Origin: Meandrina meandrites
Lineage: Eukaryota > Cnidaria > Anthozoa > Scleractinia > Meandrinidae
Assembly: GCA_963693305.1 (NCBI GenBank)
Contig: OY855913.1
Span: 208,501-272,500, forward strand
DNA length: 64,000 bases
Direction: 5' to 3'
This document shows positions 25,201 through 40,200 of the stretch, piece after piece (position 1 is the stretch's first letter; every line of letters begins with the position of its first letter). The notes beneath the pieces are model-generated. The model saw only the letters and a list, made by a program, of their open reading frames with translations, searched no databases and had not been told where the DNA came from. The position numbers and the translations under genes are program-made.

Positions 25201-28200
25201 GGCAATTATTGAATTTTCACCATTTTCAGCAAGTGGTAAGTTTATTTTGTGCAACAAAACATTAAATAACAACAAAACATGGTCTTTGGGGAAGTCATTT
25301 AGTAGTACTTAGTCAATTTAGAGATTGGGTGGGGGGGGGATGCCAACTTCCTGTTTGCACATCAGAATGCTTCCAGTCATTGAATATTGTGCTGTTCTGT
25401 ACCTGCAGCCTGCACGTGCGACAGAAGGTTTTCCACTGGTCGTTGTTATGATGGTGATGGACGGTGCGAGTGTCTAGAGAACTACAGTGGGCCCAACTGT
25501 GATCAGTGTAATGAGGGGTTTTATGGATTCCCTAACTGCAAACGTAAGTACAAAAATGTCTAAAAATCACAGCAAAATGACAATTGTGACAAATTTATCA
25601 AGTAAAGAAAGCTTGCCAAAATAAGTGAAGTGGTACACATGTACAATGTAGTGTCACATGTAACCAGAGTAGGGGACTTACTTATAAAGGTTTAATAAGC
25701 ACTAGATAAAGAAATTGCACAAAAAAAACAAGGCAACTGCTTGAGGTTGATTTTAAAAACCTTACTAGATATACAAGCTAATTTTATTGCATGTAGTTGG
25801 CCAGTAATAATGTTTGTTTATATATTCTTTACTAGCTAGTTTCTGTTATTTTTCAACAGCTTGTGACTGTCATCCCTTGGGTACAACTGGGCGTGTGTGT
25901 GGACCGACTGGTGACCAGTGTCCATGTAAACCCAATTACACTGGCGCTAAGTGTGATCAGTGTGCCCCAGGATATTATGGCTTTCCAAACTGCAGGAGTG
26001 AGTACAGATTTCTTATTAGACACTTATGTGTCTAGGATCACTGTTTGCTTTATGGGGTCTTTCTATATTTAGACAGCACAGCTATGTAAACACTAAAAAC
26101 ATTGAATGAGAGATTCACTATCCAACAGATTTTGAACTATGTTTTTTTTTATGTGTAGTGAGTGTTAAACCAGGTGCCATAACATAAATACTGTGGAATA
26201 TTTGTACTCATTCTGTGTGGTATTTGTTGTATTTGATAAGAAAATAGAGACCTTACAGTATTGCTACATGTGTACTAAATTTCCATTTCATCACTTGTTA
26301 TTTTGAATGCACAAGCAGGGATGTAGAGCAGCTCAGCTGGCTTTTCTGGCCTGGATATCTTCAAAATAACCCCAAGTCTTTGTTTCTAGTGAAATTTCAA
26401 CTGGTGATAAGCTTTCTTTCAGTGAGTGAAATTAGCCACATCCCTGCACTAGCAGCATTTTATTACTTTTAACTGTACACCTATTTGTCATAGCAGTATA
26501 TATGCGATTACTTGATGCCTGTTGTAAGTGTTCTGGTTTGAAATTTTGAAAACCTGTCAGTTGGACGCTGACATTCAACAACCACTAAAAGACATCAGAG
26601 ATAAGAGATCAGACATTGTGAGCAAAACGTTTATTTTAACAACTTGTAGTCAATGTTCTTTTCAACAACCACAACCTAAAAATGCAGTACAAACGTACAA
26701 CATGCAAACTCTAACATTTACTCGTACTTTATTGTTGTAGGATGCAACTGTGACAGTTTAGGGTCGCTATCATCAAACTGTGAGACCACTACAGGACAGT
26801 GCAACTGTCGACAAATGTACACAGCAAGACAGTGTAATCAGTGCAGCAAAGGATTTTACAGGTTCCCTGAATGCAAAGGTAATTGGTTATTGCTTACAGC
26901 TTTTTTTATTGCAACAGTGAATTGGTAGTTTGTCTGGTAGGGTTTTACCATGATACGTCATACACAGATGCACTGTCTTGTTATTTTGATTATTTAGTTT
27001 GCAACTGTGATGCAGAGGGCACAGCTCGGGATATCTGTGATCCAAACACTGGAATATGCATTTGCATGAAGAACTTTGCAGGTCCTCGCTGTGATGTTTG
27101 TAATGAAGGATATTACAGGTTTCCAGTGTGCAGAGGTTAGTTCCTATGTATCATAAAATGATATACCTGGACATTAAATGATTGGGATTTTGTTAGGAAC
27201 TAAAAGGTTGCCTTAAGACTTCAGTGCATGTGTATAATAAATTACATTTAACAATTACAATCGAATTCTGGTAACTCAAACCTTCAAGGGAAATCAAGAA
27301 AGGTTTGAGTTGTTGGGGGTTAAATTAGTAAGAAGATGACCTGGAGGAGAAACAAGAAGGTGTGAGTTAGCGAGAGTTTCAAGATATTGAGTGTTGAGTC
27401 ATCCAGATTCAACCGTATCCTGCACAACTGTGTGGAATATCACCTGAGACTAAGCCAGTGAGGCCAGGAACCAAGTTGGGTAAAATCTGACAATATTACC
27501 CAAGATTGACCAGGATAATTGTTTTGTTATTCAACAAATTGTCAACAAACACATTTTACAGCAAGAAAAATTGTTGCATATTAATTGCAGGATATCTGCT
27601 ATGTATGGATGGCTGTAACAAAGACTTTTTTTGACCTTGATCTCCTAGTCAGTGTACATTAAATATTTCTGTTTGCCTTTAAACAGTGATCAACATTTAG
27701 TCTCTCCTTGCACTATCAAAGCACTGTGAAGCAGACATAATAAGAATGAAGGGAATCATCAACAGTGGCATTCATTACAACACAGGCACGCTTTATTTGT
27801 GTTGTTCAGAAATGGGGTATACCGCTGGCTAATTGACACGGAAGGTTCGTTAATTTATCTGTCGGCAAGCTTCGAGTTATTGTCAAGTTTGCTCCGATGA
27901 AAGGGCTTAGTATCTTCGGAATTACTGGGCTCAGACGAATGAATAGGACTTGTGACTTTTGGGCGGCGATTCAGTGGATGTATTTCAAAAGAATTCAACA
28001 ATGGAACTTAATTATTGTCCCTCAAGTTTGTATCCTTTTGTTCTTGGAAGCGCGGTGATTGCGAAAAAAAATGCCACCTCGCGTTTTCATCTCTCTCCAC
28101 CGAAAAACGTTTCACTCATAAGCGGGAAAAGTTATATCAGTTTATTATTGATATGCATTTTACAAGCTTGAAAATGAGCGTTTAAACGAAATTTTTGGTT

Positions 28201-31200
28201 CAGTATTACCGGAGAACCGCTTTGTTTTGCAAATAACAACACAATTTGCTGCCGGCAGTGAGAACGGCGGCAACATGTCATCAGTCACGTCTGAATGAAT
28301 TAGCTCTCATTTGCGACGTGGAAGTCGATTTGTAATCGAAAAAAAAAATCCGAAGTGATCTGTTGCCGACCGATCGCTAAGCTTTTCGTTGGATTAGTTT
28401 ATTTAAGATTAATAATCAGATACTATTAAACTACAAAGAAATACATAAGAGTTTGTTTGGATTTGATTCACCGTGCGCTTGTCAAAACAACAGACGATAT
28501 TCTTATGCAAATACAAAGTTATTTGCGTGGCTGCTCACTTATGTTTCTTGCTTACGAATGTCTACTTTTAATTCGGTAAATCGAATACGAAAAACCGGCC
28601 GACTTCCAACAGCTAGCTATCGACAGAGTGTTTATAAATAATCGAGCGGGCTTCCAGTTCCATAGCTTTATATTCACTTGGAGTCATCAAAGCGATATGA
28701 TGTTAACAAAGCAAGACGTCAAAAATGTAGCTCAGATTCAAATAAACACTGGAATGACTAAAAGGAGCAAATTTATTGACGAAAATCATTCCAGAAACTA
28801 GAATTTTTGCGAGTGTTTTTGCGGTTTTTGTTATTTGCTGACGCCGAGCGTTGCGTTCATGTCAATTTCTCAGCCTTCCCAGGTGCATGCTTTGAGCTTT
28901 TCCAGACCTTTCTTACGAATAATAAATATATCGTAACAATAGGGCTTAAAAAAATAAATGAAGCAGGAATCTTAAAACAAAGCAAGACTATCACACCTAA
29001 CATCAAAGCGTTTGCGCTCGTGCAGTAGCCAGCCACATCTTCAGAAAGTAATCGGTCCGTGAATTATGAATATTCAATGAGAAAGAACAATAGCGTGAAT
29101 ATATGAATAATAATCGACCCACAAAATGTGGGTACACACTTAAAGCGTGCCTGTGTTGTAATGTTGGTGACCTTGGTGGAACACCAAATTCTTAAAACTT
29201 ACATTTAAACAAATTTATGACAATCAGTAATGGGAATTTAGATTTTGAGCTTGGGACTGTTTTCTGTATTCAGGTTGTGGCTGTTCTGCTCAAGGCTCAG
29301 TTTCTCCCAAGTGTAACGAGTTTGGAGTCTGTGAGTGTCAACAGAATTATGATGGTACCAGGTGTGACCGGTGCCGTTTAGGCCACTACAGCTATCCTAG
29401 ATGTGTCAAGTGTTCTTGTGACCCTCGAGGCTCAGTGCATGAGTTCTGTGATCCAAGCACAGGGCAGTGTAACTGCAAAGGAAGTTTCCGTGGTCTGAAC
29501 TGTAATCGCTGTCGCAGTGGCTATTATGGATTTCCTGATTGTCAAGCTTGTCAGTGTAATCCTGCTGGGATAAAACCGCTTCCAGATGGGCAACTGGTGG
29601 ACTGTTCCTTATCAAATGAGGTGAGCTATGTCATGGTTGTAAGTAATATATACAGAACAAAGGGCTTTGTTGTATTGGAATGGCACACTTGAGCTGTAGT
29701 TGAGAATGTGATAATCTGATACATTGAAGGCATAAGTTAATTATGCACATGATTTTACAAACTTCAAAATATAACATGAATGCAGCCATGTTTTTCAGTT
29801 ATTTTTTGGTGATACAGCCCATTTTTTGTCATGTGTCCAATTTACAGACAGTCACTGCAATCACAAAATTAAGGCAAGATGTTTTTTTTTCTTTTTCTAA
29901 TGTGTTATGACATTTTTTTATTTATCATAGGGCCAGTGTAACTGTAAGGATAACGTTCAAGGTCTTGCATGCACAGAGTGCAAGGATGGCTACTACTTCC
30001 TTCAAAGCAGTAATCCTTTAGGCTGCAACAGCTGTGAGTGTAACATGGATGGCGTGATTGGAGGTCTCCGCACATGCGACAAATTTACAGGGCAGTGTCC
30101 TTGCAAGCTGTATGTTGCAGGCAGGAAGTGTACTTCATGTAAAGCAGGATTTTATGGTCTGGCAGGCAGTAAGGTGTTTGGTTGCACAGGTAACAGTCAT
30201 ATATCAGTTGCTGTATTTGTGTCAATATCACAATTAACATGTATGCTAAATGTATACACTACTGTTTAAATAATTATCTAAACAGCACAAGAATGCACAA
30301 TTATTGTGACATTAACTTTGCTGTCAACACCAATATGTCGAAGACTGGGCATGGGTTAACTATGAAATACAATATGTGACCTTCCATAGGAAAACACGTC
30401 GTATCGAAAACAGCATTTTTGGGGCGTTTGAAAGGCCTCACAAACAGAGTTTGACAGCGTTTCAATAAATTATCAGTACCAGGGTAAGCACTAACCACCA
30501 TTTGCTTCAATGTATGAAACCAAGTACTGGTGAGCTGTCAGGCTCCTGCAATTCCTACAATGGGACCTTACATCAATCACTAGAAAAAGAAAGTGTTGAT
30601 CATAATTTAATTCTACTGTCGACTTGTCGTACGGAGACCAGTAATTTACGAGTGCTATTTGTATTGTGGGGTCCCAGTTTGACTTCACCCCTTCCCCCCC
30701 CCCCCCCCCCAACCTCCAAAAATGTGAAGCCATGTATCAATGAACCATGCAAGATTGTAACAGATATAAATTGCAAATGATGGCATGTTGTTGTTTATGT
30801 CTTTCAGGGTGTGACTGTGATGTGGGGGGTGCATATGACCAATTCTGTGACATCACTTCAGGCCAGTGTAGGTGTCGTACTAATGTTGTTGGTAGAGACT
30901 GTAGCAGGTATGGTGGGTTTTGGTAATAATAAATTAATGTAATTACAGTTACTTGTCACAGCTACTATCCATGAAGCTTGTATTGAAGCTTAAGGTTACT
31001 CTAAACCTTCAGAGGCCAAATTTTGCAAAAACAATAAAGAAGAAAATATTTTCTTCATTCATGCTAAAACTATAACATTGATTAATAGTTTGGCAAAGAA
31101 ATTAAGTTAGAATTGTAAGATGATTGTGAGATATCAAGAAAAAACGTTTTGAAGAAGAGTTAATGAACATGGGGAACCCTCTGGCTTTTTCATGGTAAAC

Positions 31201-34200
31201 TTTATCCAGGCCTCAGCAGGTACAAAATGCAGGTCCCAGGTTACAGTTCAAAGGTTAAACAGTTTTACAGCTCCACTCAATGTAAAACTCCTTCTTTTAA
31301 GTCTACAGTAACCTTAACCAGCCAACTTTTCATGCTCTAGAAGAATAATTTTTGTTGAAGAGCAAATTTGAAGGTGTTGTTTTGTAATGAATATTGACTT
31401 GCACTCTTATGTTGGCAGATTGTGTGATGTCAGCAGTTGTTTACATTTTAACTTTGTGGTGTGTTTTCATAGGCCGGCCCCTCGGCATTACTATCCTACA
31501 TTACTACACATCATGGCAGAGTTGGAGGATGCTACAGCAGTTTCTACTAAACAGGGATCTGTTCCAGGTCAGGATGTCCTGTCACCTGAGGTTTCACTGG
31601 AAAGTGATGGCACTCCTGCCAGATTTGGCTTTGATGAAAGTGTGTTTCCTGGATACTCATGGAGAGGATATGCCACAATGTCAGATCTTCAGGTGAGGGA
31701 GCTCTCATAAGAATATCTGGGAACTGTGTTATAGATAATTACTGTATTTTATCAATTAAATGCCAGACCCCAATTAAATGCCGGCCTCATATAAATGCTG
31801 GGTCAAAACGGTTGTTTTTTAAATACAAACCAGTACTTGTACTACTGTGACATGCTAGTAGGCTGTGGTATTATGATAATCTTATAAACGTTTATGCGGA
31901 ACTTCAAACTTTGCACTCATACTTCCTCCTATTTTGTATATATTCTTTGTGTTCTGTTTGCCGCATATCCTGATTGCAACATACATGTGCTATACAATGC
32001 TGTAATTTTTGGTAATAATCATCATCAAAGACTCAGGAACAGTTTGCCGGGGCGGTACCAAGGGATAACTCATTCTGCCTTCACAAACTGTCCTAGGTCT
32101 CGGAGAATGGGTGATAATAAATCAATCTGGAAAAATGGCAGAAAATTGCACTTCATTTATTTAATAAATGCCGGGCCCCAATTAAACACTGGTTTCAAAT
32201 AAACGCCGGGTCCACACAAATGGGGGGTTTAGACAAGGCTGTCTCATCATGCTAACATCTTCATGAACTAAGGGCATTGCTTGAAGTATTGTATTGATTA
32301 GCAGCAAGTCTAGTCATTCTTATCCTCACTTGGTTCCTGCTTACATGCCAGTCCAGGTGTCATTGACTAGCATCACCTCCAGAAAAGAGTAATCCTTAAA
32401 TTGGCAGGGCAGTTGAATAGAGTTAATTATTGCCTCTGCGAATCAAGATAACTAGCAAAAAGGCTTAGGTTATAATGTGTTGAGCAGTATTAGAAATAAG
32501 CCGAGACAGTTTGCGACAAAGACACTTGACTTTAAAAAATATACTTGTTATTATTTGCTGTTAGGACTAATAAATTGAATTCTACATGCAGAGAGCATTA
32601 AAGGTGACACTGGATATTCCAAAGACAACTCGTTACCACATCATATTCCGTTCCATTACGAATGGGAGTTCACCAGTGACTGGAAAGGTTATGCTCACTC
32701 CTAAAGGAGGTGTAGGAAGCGAACAGAGCAGTCAGGTCACGTTTCCAGTAAAACAGGTTGGCTCGACAAATGTTGCTGTACATCACACTGTGGGAGACAA
32801 GGGTATGCCTACACAGTTTATGTTGACTAAAGGACAGTGGGATCTCATGTTAGTACTGCCTCCAGCAAGTGTTCTTTTGGTGAGACCATCAATATTGAGC
32901 TTTTCCTCAACAATAACAATAATTATAAAGATCAATTACTATGAATGACACAGGGTTCTCCTGAAAAATTGAAGTAGAAGGAGAATGTTTTGTAGTAGGT
33001 GGCACTGCAACATACACATCATTCAATCTTACATGAAATTCAAACCATTAATGGGCTGCGAGTGCTCACAACATTCATGCAATTCTTGCTCTGTTTTCTT
33101 TGTGTTCTTTGCATTAAATGTTATTTATCTCAAGATTAGCTGGCACACCAAGGACTACTAGACAGAGATTTTTGCCAGTTGCCAGGGCTTGTGGAGAACA
33201 CTGAGACACTTTTCAGCAATCAAAGAGCTCCAGGCAACAGTACCTTGGTCATTTCTGGTTAATTTTTTTGTGTGCTCAGAAGTAATTGGAAATAAATAAT
33301 GAGTACTGAAACTTGATGAAAAAATGTTAATTCTATTATTTTGATGTGCAGTGGACTCAACTATGTGATGTAAATTATATATACAGAGTGTAGTGCTGTT
33401 TGTACATGTACTGGTCAATTTCTCATGCAGTTTTGTTATACTTACAGTTCTTCTAGTTCTTCAAAATGAAGCTATTGTTGACTTAAACACATTTGTGGTT
33501 GGGTTGATCTGTACAATAGACCTAGAGAAGGAATTAACCCTTGCCTGCCTTTATAATACTACAGACATAATGAGAAGATCAAAACCCAGATGCTAATATA
33601 TAAAGTGTTTATAATTTAACATTAGTTGCAAGAATCATGCCACTGATAAAGAATAATTCATAACACTTGTTGTTTGACTTAAGTGTCATAAATCTCCACT
33701 TTTGAAAAAGTAGTATTTATTTCTTGTTTTAAAGTTTATCTTAAGCTTCATACAAAAATGTTTTTCAAAATGCTATTGGCTAGCAGATGAAGCCATGTAT
33801 TGGATATATGTTCATTGAAAAGAAAATTTATGTGTAGTGGCAAAGTCAACATGATGGCAGAAACTGCTTAAAGAAGGATAATAGTATTAATTATAGTTCA
33901 TTTGTACATCCCAAAGTGTCTTTGCATTAAAAAAAAATTACAACTTCTCAGGACCATCTATTTGCTCTACTTGTTTGCAGGATTATGTTGCTGCTTTACC
34001 GCAAGAATACTATGAGGCATATCGACTTGAAGATAAGGTCACTAAACCCTGCCAGGTGAATGGTATCAATACTTTGTGTAACCAGTTCTCGTACCTGAGC
34101 ACAAAGAAGCCAGGACTGTTCACCACAGAACTGGAGACAGGGTATATTATCAGGACCAGTGGCAAGCTCACACAGACACAGTTGTTTAAAGATGAAGCAG

Positions 34201-37200
34201 TATTACAGCAGCTGGATTTTAGTGCTATGGCTCTGTTAGATAACACACAGGTAAGATTTTAATAGCTTTCATAAGGTGCCTTTGTGTCAAATATTGTTTT
34301 TAACTTAGGTTCATTATGTGACCTTTGATGGGAAATGACAATCTAATGCTTAAAAGTTAAGTGCCCATGAACATTCACTATCTGTTGTTAGAATTCTCAG
34401 TTAAATAGCATTTGTTCATTTAAAACTGCTAGGGCTTTTTGAATGGCAAGTCCAGCCTTTTTGGTTAATAATCTGTTAGTGTATGTCATTAGTAAACTGT
34501 TAACTATATATACAGTGCATATTTAGCTATTTTGGCCATATCAGTTTAAACACTTCTGACTGTATCCATTCGAACCCTTCACCCTACCGTAGCCAATCAA
34601 TCTGTTTACATGTTTGGTTATCCATTTAATGCTTTTGTTCAAACTCCAATAATGGGAAGGTACTCTTTAACTCAGAACTTTTGTTTTGTTTCTACAGAGC
34701 CGTGTTACAGCAGACTTTAAGATCCCCAAGAGTGGCAAATATGTGTTTGTCCTGCAGTATTATCATCCTTCTGATAGCAAGGCCAAACTGAATGTTTACT
34801 TGAGATATCCACAAGGAACACAGAGAGGAGAGTTCAACCTTCAGAGGTGTAACTACAGATTTGGTTGCCGTCAGGTGGCTGTGGATAGTAATGGTGCTGT
34901 CAAAGTGTTTGATGTGTCACAGATACAAAGAATGGTAGTTACTCTTTTGGCAAGAGATTCATCTTCACCTATTGCTGTGGTATGTAAATACTCTTAAATT
35001 AATAATACTGTTTTGTACTTTCACTTATTTTTTTTACTATTTATTAGGTCCACACCCATTTTTCTCAAAACTTGGGATCTGACTTAATAAATATTAGTAT
35101 GACGTATCAGTGACTTTTAGCTTGCTCAGCTTTGATGAAATGCAGCTGCAGTTCTGAAAATTTGTTCTTGATGTTGCACACAAAGTGAGTAGTTTGAATT
35201 TGTGCTTTCACAAATTGATAAGCAATCTTGGATCAAGCTAAGAAAATAAATGAATTTACTTACTCTTTGTATAGTTCTGTATTTCTATTGTTAATATTGG
35301 CTGTAGTTTATTTTTATAGTTTATTTGTTTTGTTTCAGGACTCCATTACAGCCATTCCACTAGACATGTGGACATTGGATTTCATTGCACCAAGCATTCT
35401 CTGTACAACCCAGGGAAGTGAGTGTATTCCTACATCATACCCCAATCCCAAAGGAGCTGTTAAGATTGAAGCTGATGGCAGTGATCCAAACCAACCACAG
35501 CCACCAAACAAGCAAGATCCAAAAGTAAAATTACAGTATCTGAAGGGACCAGTGAGTATTCAGTTAAAAAAATACAGTCGACTCCTGATGACTCGAACCC
35601 TCAAGGGAAATTGAAAAAGGTTTGAGTTATCGGGAGTTCGAGTTATCGGAAGTTGAGAACAAATGACCGGAAAAAAGGGAAAAACGGTGTTTACTGTTTT
35701 TCTGTTCATAGAATGTACAGTTTAAGCAAATTATTTTAGAGTAAAGAGAGGCCGAGTGAAAATGAAAGAATACATTTCTAAATTACTGTTTGAATCATAA
35801 TTAATGTAACAGGAGAAGTTTGGGTACAGTGAACAACGTCGGGCTACTACTACAGAGCTCATGCGATTTACTTTCAATACGCCCTGACACTTCTCAACTT
35901 ATCTTTTACAATGGATTATCCTTGAAAGTTTTCTAAGGTTCGATTTGAAAGTATCCAGTCCACCAAAAAACTAAACGTCTGTACCACGTCAATGGCGTGG
36001 CACAATTTCCAGCACAATTCGTGTTTTGAGGGGCATTCGGGCGTGGCTCTGACTCGTGTAGGTGTTTATTTCAAAATAAATTCAATGTTTTTTACTACAG
36101 TACACCGTTTGCTTTGACTTGTCACATATTGACAGACATGGTTCGAGTTATCGAGGGTAAAATTATGTAGAAAATGACCTGAAGGGAAACGAAAATTGGT
36201 TTGAGTTAGCGGGAAATTTGAGTCATTGAGGGTTCGAGTCACCGAGGGTAAAATTACAGTAAATGTATGACGGAAATCCAGGGGAAATTGATTTTGGTTC
36301 GAGTTAGCGCGAGGTTCGAGTTAGCGAGGGTTCGAGTTATCGGGAGTCGAGTGTAGGAATAAAGAACCTTTACCATAATTTGGTAAAAAAAGGAAAACCT
36401 GTATAAGACACAAAAACTCATTATTATGGAATCTCTGCTGTCCAGCATTTTAGTTGAAAATCAATGTTGTCATGTCCCCTCTATAACCACTCATTCATCC
36501 CTGTTACACCTGCTGGCACAAAGGGAGGGGGGAACAAGGTTTTCTCCCTTCTTCTACTGTCTACTACTTCTTTTAGTCTCACCTGAATTTACTGTTTTTA
36601 TGAGTTGGTTATTCAGGGGTTTGAAGTAGGCAGCTGGTTAGAATAGAGTAGCCGACTGCATCAACAAGGTTTGCAAGGATCTTTCTCTAGTTACTTAAAT
36701 TTAAGGAAAAAAGTAGCCGACTTCTCTGAGAGAAGTAGCCAACTCTTTTCATCGGCCGTTGGTGCTTATTTAAAGCACTGGTTATTGCACACTGCTGGAA
36801 TGCAGCCAGCAATTGTTTGTGGTAATAAAGTAAAATCTGTTCAAGAACTTAATTTAGGGTTATATTATTCTCAATTCTCAGAACATGTTCCTTGGTTGTT
36901 GATGTGTGAGTACAACCATTTAGTTGATGGTGAGAGTTTAAATGGTGTAGGTAATTTATTTCTCATTATTTTATAGAAGATTCATGTGCTGGCAGGCCCT
37001 GTTCCTCGGCCAGGGCAGTATGCAGCCATTGTTCATTATTATCAGCCAAACCATGCTTCGTTTGATTCACAAGTGTCTGTTACAAGTGACCGTGCACTGG
37101 ATGGCTCCATGAAATTCCATTACTGTCCTCATGCCTCAGGCTGTAGATCGGTCATCAGGGACTTAAATGCCTCACCATTCTTTAACATTGGGCGCAATTC

Positions 37201-40200
37201 TGTTGCATTGGAATTCACTATTCCTGAGAACTCATCAACCTGGATTGTAAGTTTCAAAAACAAATAGTTTTTTTTTTTTATACTCCTCTTTTTTGACAGG
37301 TGTGGTGGTCTAATGGTTAGTGCCATGGACTCCGGACTGGGCAGTCCGGGGTTGAGCCCTGAGTGGCATCATTATGCTGTGTTAGGCAAGACACTACTCT
37401 CAAAGTGCCTCTCTCCAGCAAGGAGTATAAATGGGTACTGGCAAATGATTGGGGCAACCTGACAGAATGCTGGGACTAACCTTAACCCGCAATGGACTAG
37501 CATCCCATCCAGGGGCAGTAGCAACACTCCTAGCCGGTTCATGCTAAAGAAATCAGAGTTAAGCACCAGGAGATATGAGCCAGTTTGGCTTAAAAGGCTT
37601 TACTACTTTACTGCTTTTGAGTCAACTTATTGAAGGTCACAGAAATATCTCAATTTTTGTGCCATCATGTTGCTGCAAACATCCAGAGTTTGCATCTTCC
37701 TCATTTGGTATTAAAAACTATTTTGAAAGAAGAATAGTTACAAGAAATGAATCCTAGTTTGCAGTGAACAAAATGACTTACCGTCTTGCTAAATTATGGT
37801 CGTACATTTGAGTGCTCTGCATTACATGACTGAGGTACTAATACTTTCTCTTTAGGACATATTAAAAGCTTTTTCAAGTTCTTTGTGTACAAAATAGTTA
37901 TTGCATTATTTCTTTTTTGTCTAGGATTATGTTTTACTTGTACCTCGAGATTTGTTTACTGAAGATCTGCAAGAAGATGCCCCAGTACCTTTAACTCAAG
38001 CATTTCTTGATTCGTGCAGCAAGGATGATTTCTTCATCAAGTCCTCAGATCCAAAGTTTTGTAAAGATTCTGTGTTCTCGCTCACTACAGCCTTCAGCAA
38101 TGGAAGTCGTTCCTGCAATTGCAATCTCAAAGGATCTTTGAGCAGTGACTGTGAACAGTTTGGAGGGCAGTGCCCTTGTCGGCAGAATGTGATTGGCAGA
38201 ACCTGTAGTAGGTGCAAGACAGGGTATTATGGCTTCCCTAACTGCAGAAGTAAGTTCACCTGCAGTTGTGAGGGACATTTTGAGCAATTACAAAATAGCA
38301 AGTCAGTAAATAAATAAGCTGGCATTTAAAAAAATTGTGACCTGAAAATGTTATGAAGGGCATCCATTTTAACTGGAGAAATACACACGTATGTGAGAGG
38401 TCACATTTAACATTTTATGCATGTACTGGTAAAAGAGGATCAGAAAAGAGTTTCAAAATGAAAGATAGAAATACAGTCTAACCTCTATTAAGCTACCACC
38501 CCCTATTATGCAGCCAGTTGTTTAAGTCCCGAAACTATTGTCAGTATAATACTCTAAATAAAACCTCTTTTTAAATGCCCACCCCTATCATGTGGCCGCG
38601 GCCACCTTTTTTGCCATCCCAATGAGCCTTCGTCTATTGTTTTTGCCCCTATGAAGCTGCCAGGAAGAATGTAATATACAATGTTTGGCTTTGTTTTCAA
38701 CAAGGTTGGACAGACAAGAGTCTAAAAAAAAGGGATGGCTGATAAAATTATTCAGACAAACAGGTTTATTTTCGTCTTGCGATTCCATGACTCCTTTTCA
38801 TGTTATTTTGTATCGAAATAACAACCTCTCTAAAAGGCCTTATGCTGATTTCTAACAAACCCAAAATAGAAAAAGAGTAGCTAGTATTCCAGAGGTTTAG
38901 ATCTTTAAATGACCTTCATATGTGCCATTTATCTGCTTCATATAGTAGTGTCCTTTTTAGGTCGAACACACGCCTCTAATCTCTGATTACTATTAGTATG
39001 TGTATTTCTTTAAGGCAATGCTGTTTGATACTCACTTGGTGTCACAAAGTCCTATCCTTGAAAACAACAAAATGTGTCAAAACAGTGGGATTCAAAAGTG
39101 AATGAACTTTACAGTGTATGCCATGATCAGTCTATAGGTTAACTCTTTGCTTTCCTTTCCAACTTAAGAATGCCGCTGTGTTTTCTGTAATGAGATCACT
39201 GGAGCCTGTGACTGTCCTCCCAACACTGTTGGCCCCAACTGTGAATTTTGTCTGCAAGGGACATGCTGTTACGATCCCATCCTTGGCTGTCAGGACTGTG
39301 GCTGCGAGAGGTTTGGTGTGGAGGGTGGTAATATTGCATGCAATCCTAGCACAGGACAGTGTAACTGTAAACCGTCCCATACTGGAAAGAAGTGCAACAA
39401 GTGTGCAACTGGTTATTATGACTACCCGCTGTGCCAGAAATGTGACTCATGTGATTCCAGAGGAGTTGATAGCCGGATATGTGATAGCAATGATGGAACA
39501 TGCTTTTGTAAGGTAACTTAGTTCAGTTCTTAAAGTAGTGGCTAGCTTCATCCTGCCTGTGGTTATCATTATAAACTGTGAAGATCATTGTCAATTACAG
39601 TGTTAATATGCCAGCCCGGCTAACAATCTACTTTTCACATAGTCAAGATAAAAAACACATGTACTTTAGTGAAGTGCTTCTAAACCAAAAGTCCAATGAC
39701 TTTAATTACAAATGGCCATGCACACACCTTTTGTTTTAATACTCAACACTTTTTATAGTCTATAATATTGTCACTTTGATATAGTACAGAATGGTACATG
39801 ATGGTACAGAAGGGTAAACTGTGCATTTCTATTTTGCATTTTAATACTGTTGTGGAACATTTGGACTGCAACTAAAACTAAAACTTTATCAAAAAATGAA
39901 AAAAAGAATTTGTGCTAATTATGAAAGGGAATGCTAGTTTGCAGAAGGGTAGGCTTATGGTTGGGTTACCATGGAGACAGCATGTATACTGGCTGTTTGG
40001 TTACTGTGGGGACCCCAAATGCCCCAGGATAAGTGTCATTTTCCACTGGCTGTTTTTCCGCTGGCTGTTTTTCAGTTTGTTTTCTGTCATTTGCCATTGT
40101 CATCCACTATACACCGAATGCAAATATGGCGGACCACTCGGTCGGTGCCTGGAACGAGGTGCATGAAAGCGAGGCTAGTCAGGCTTCGGTGTTTTGTTTT

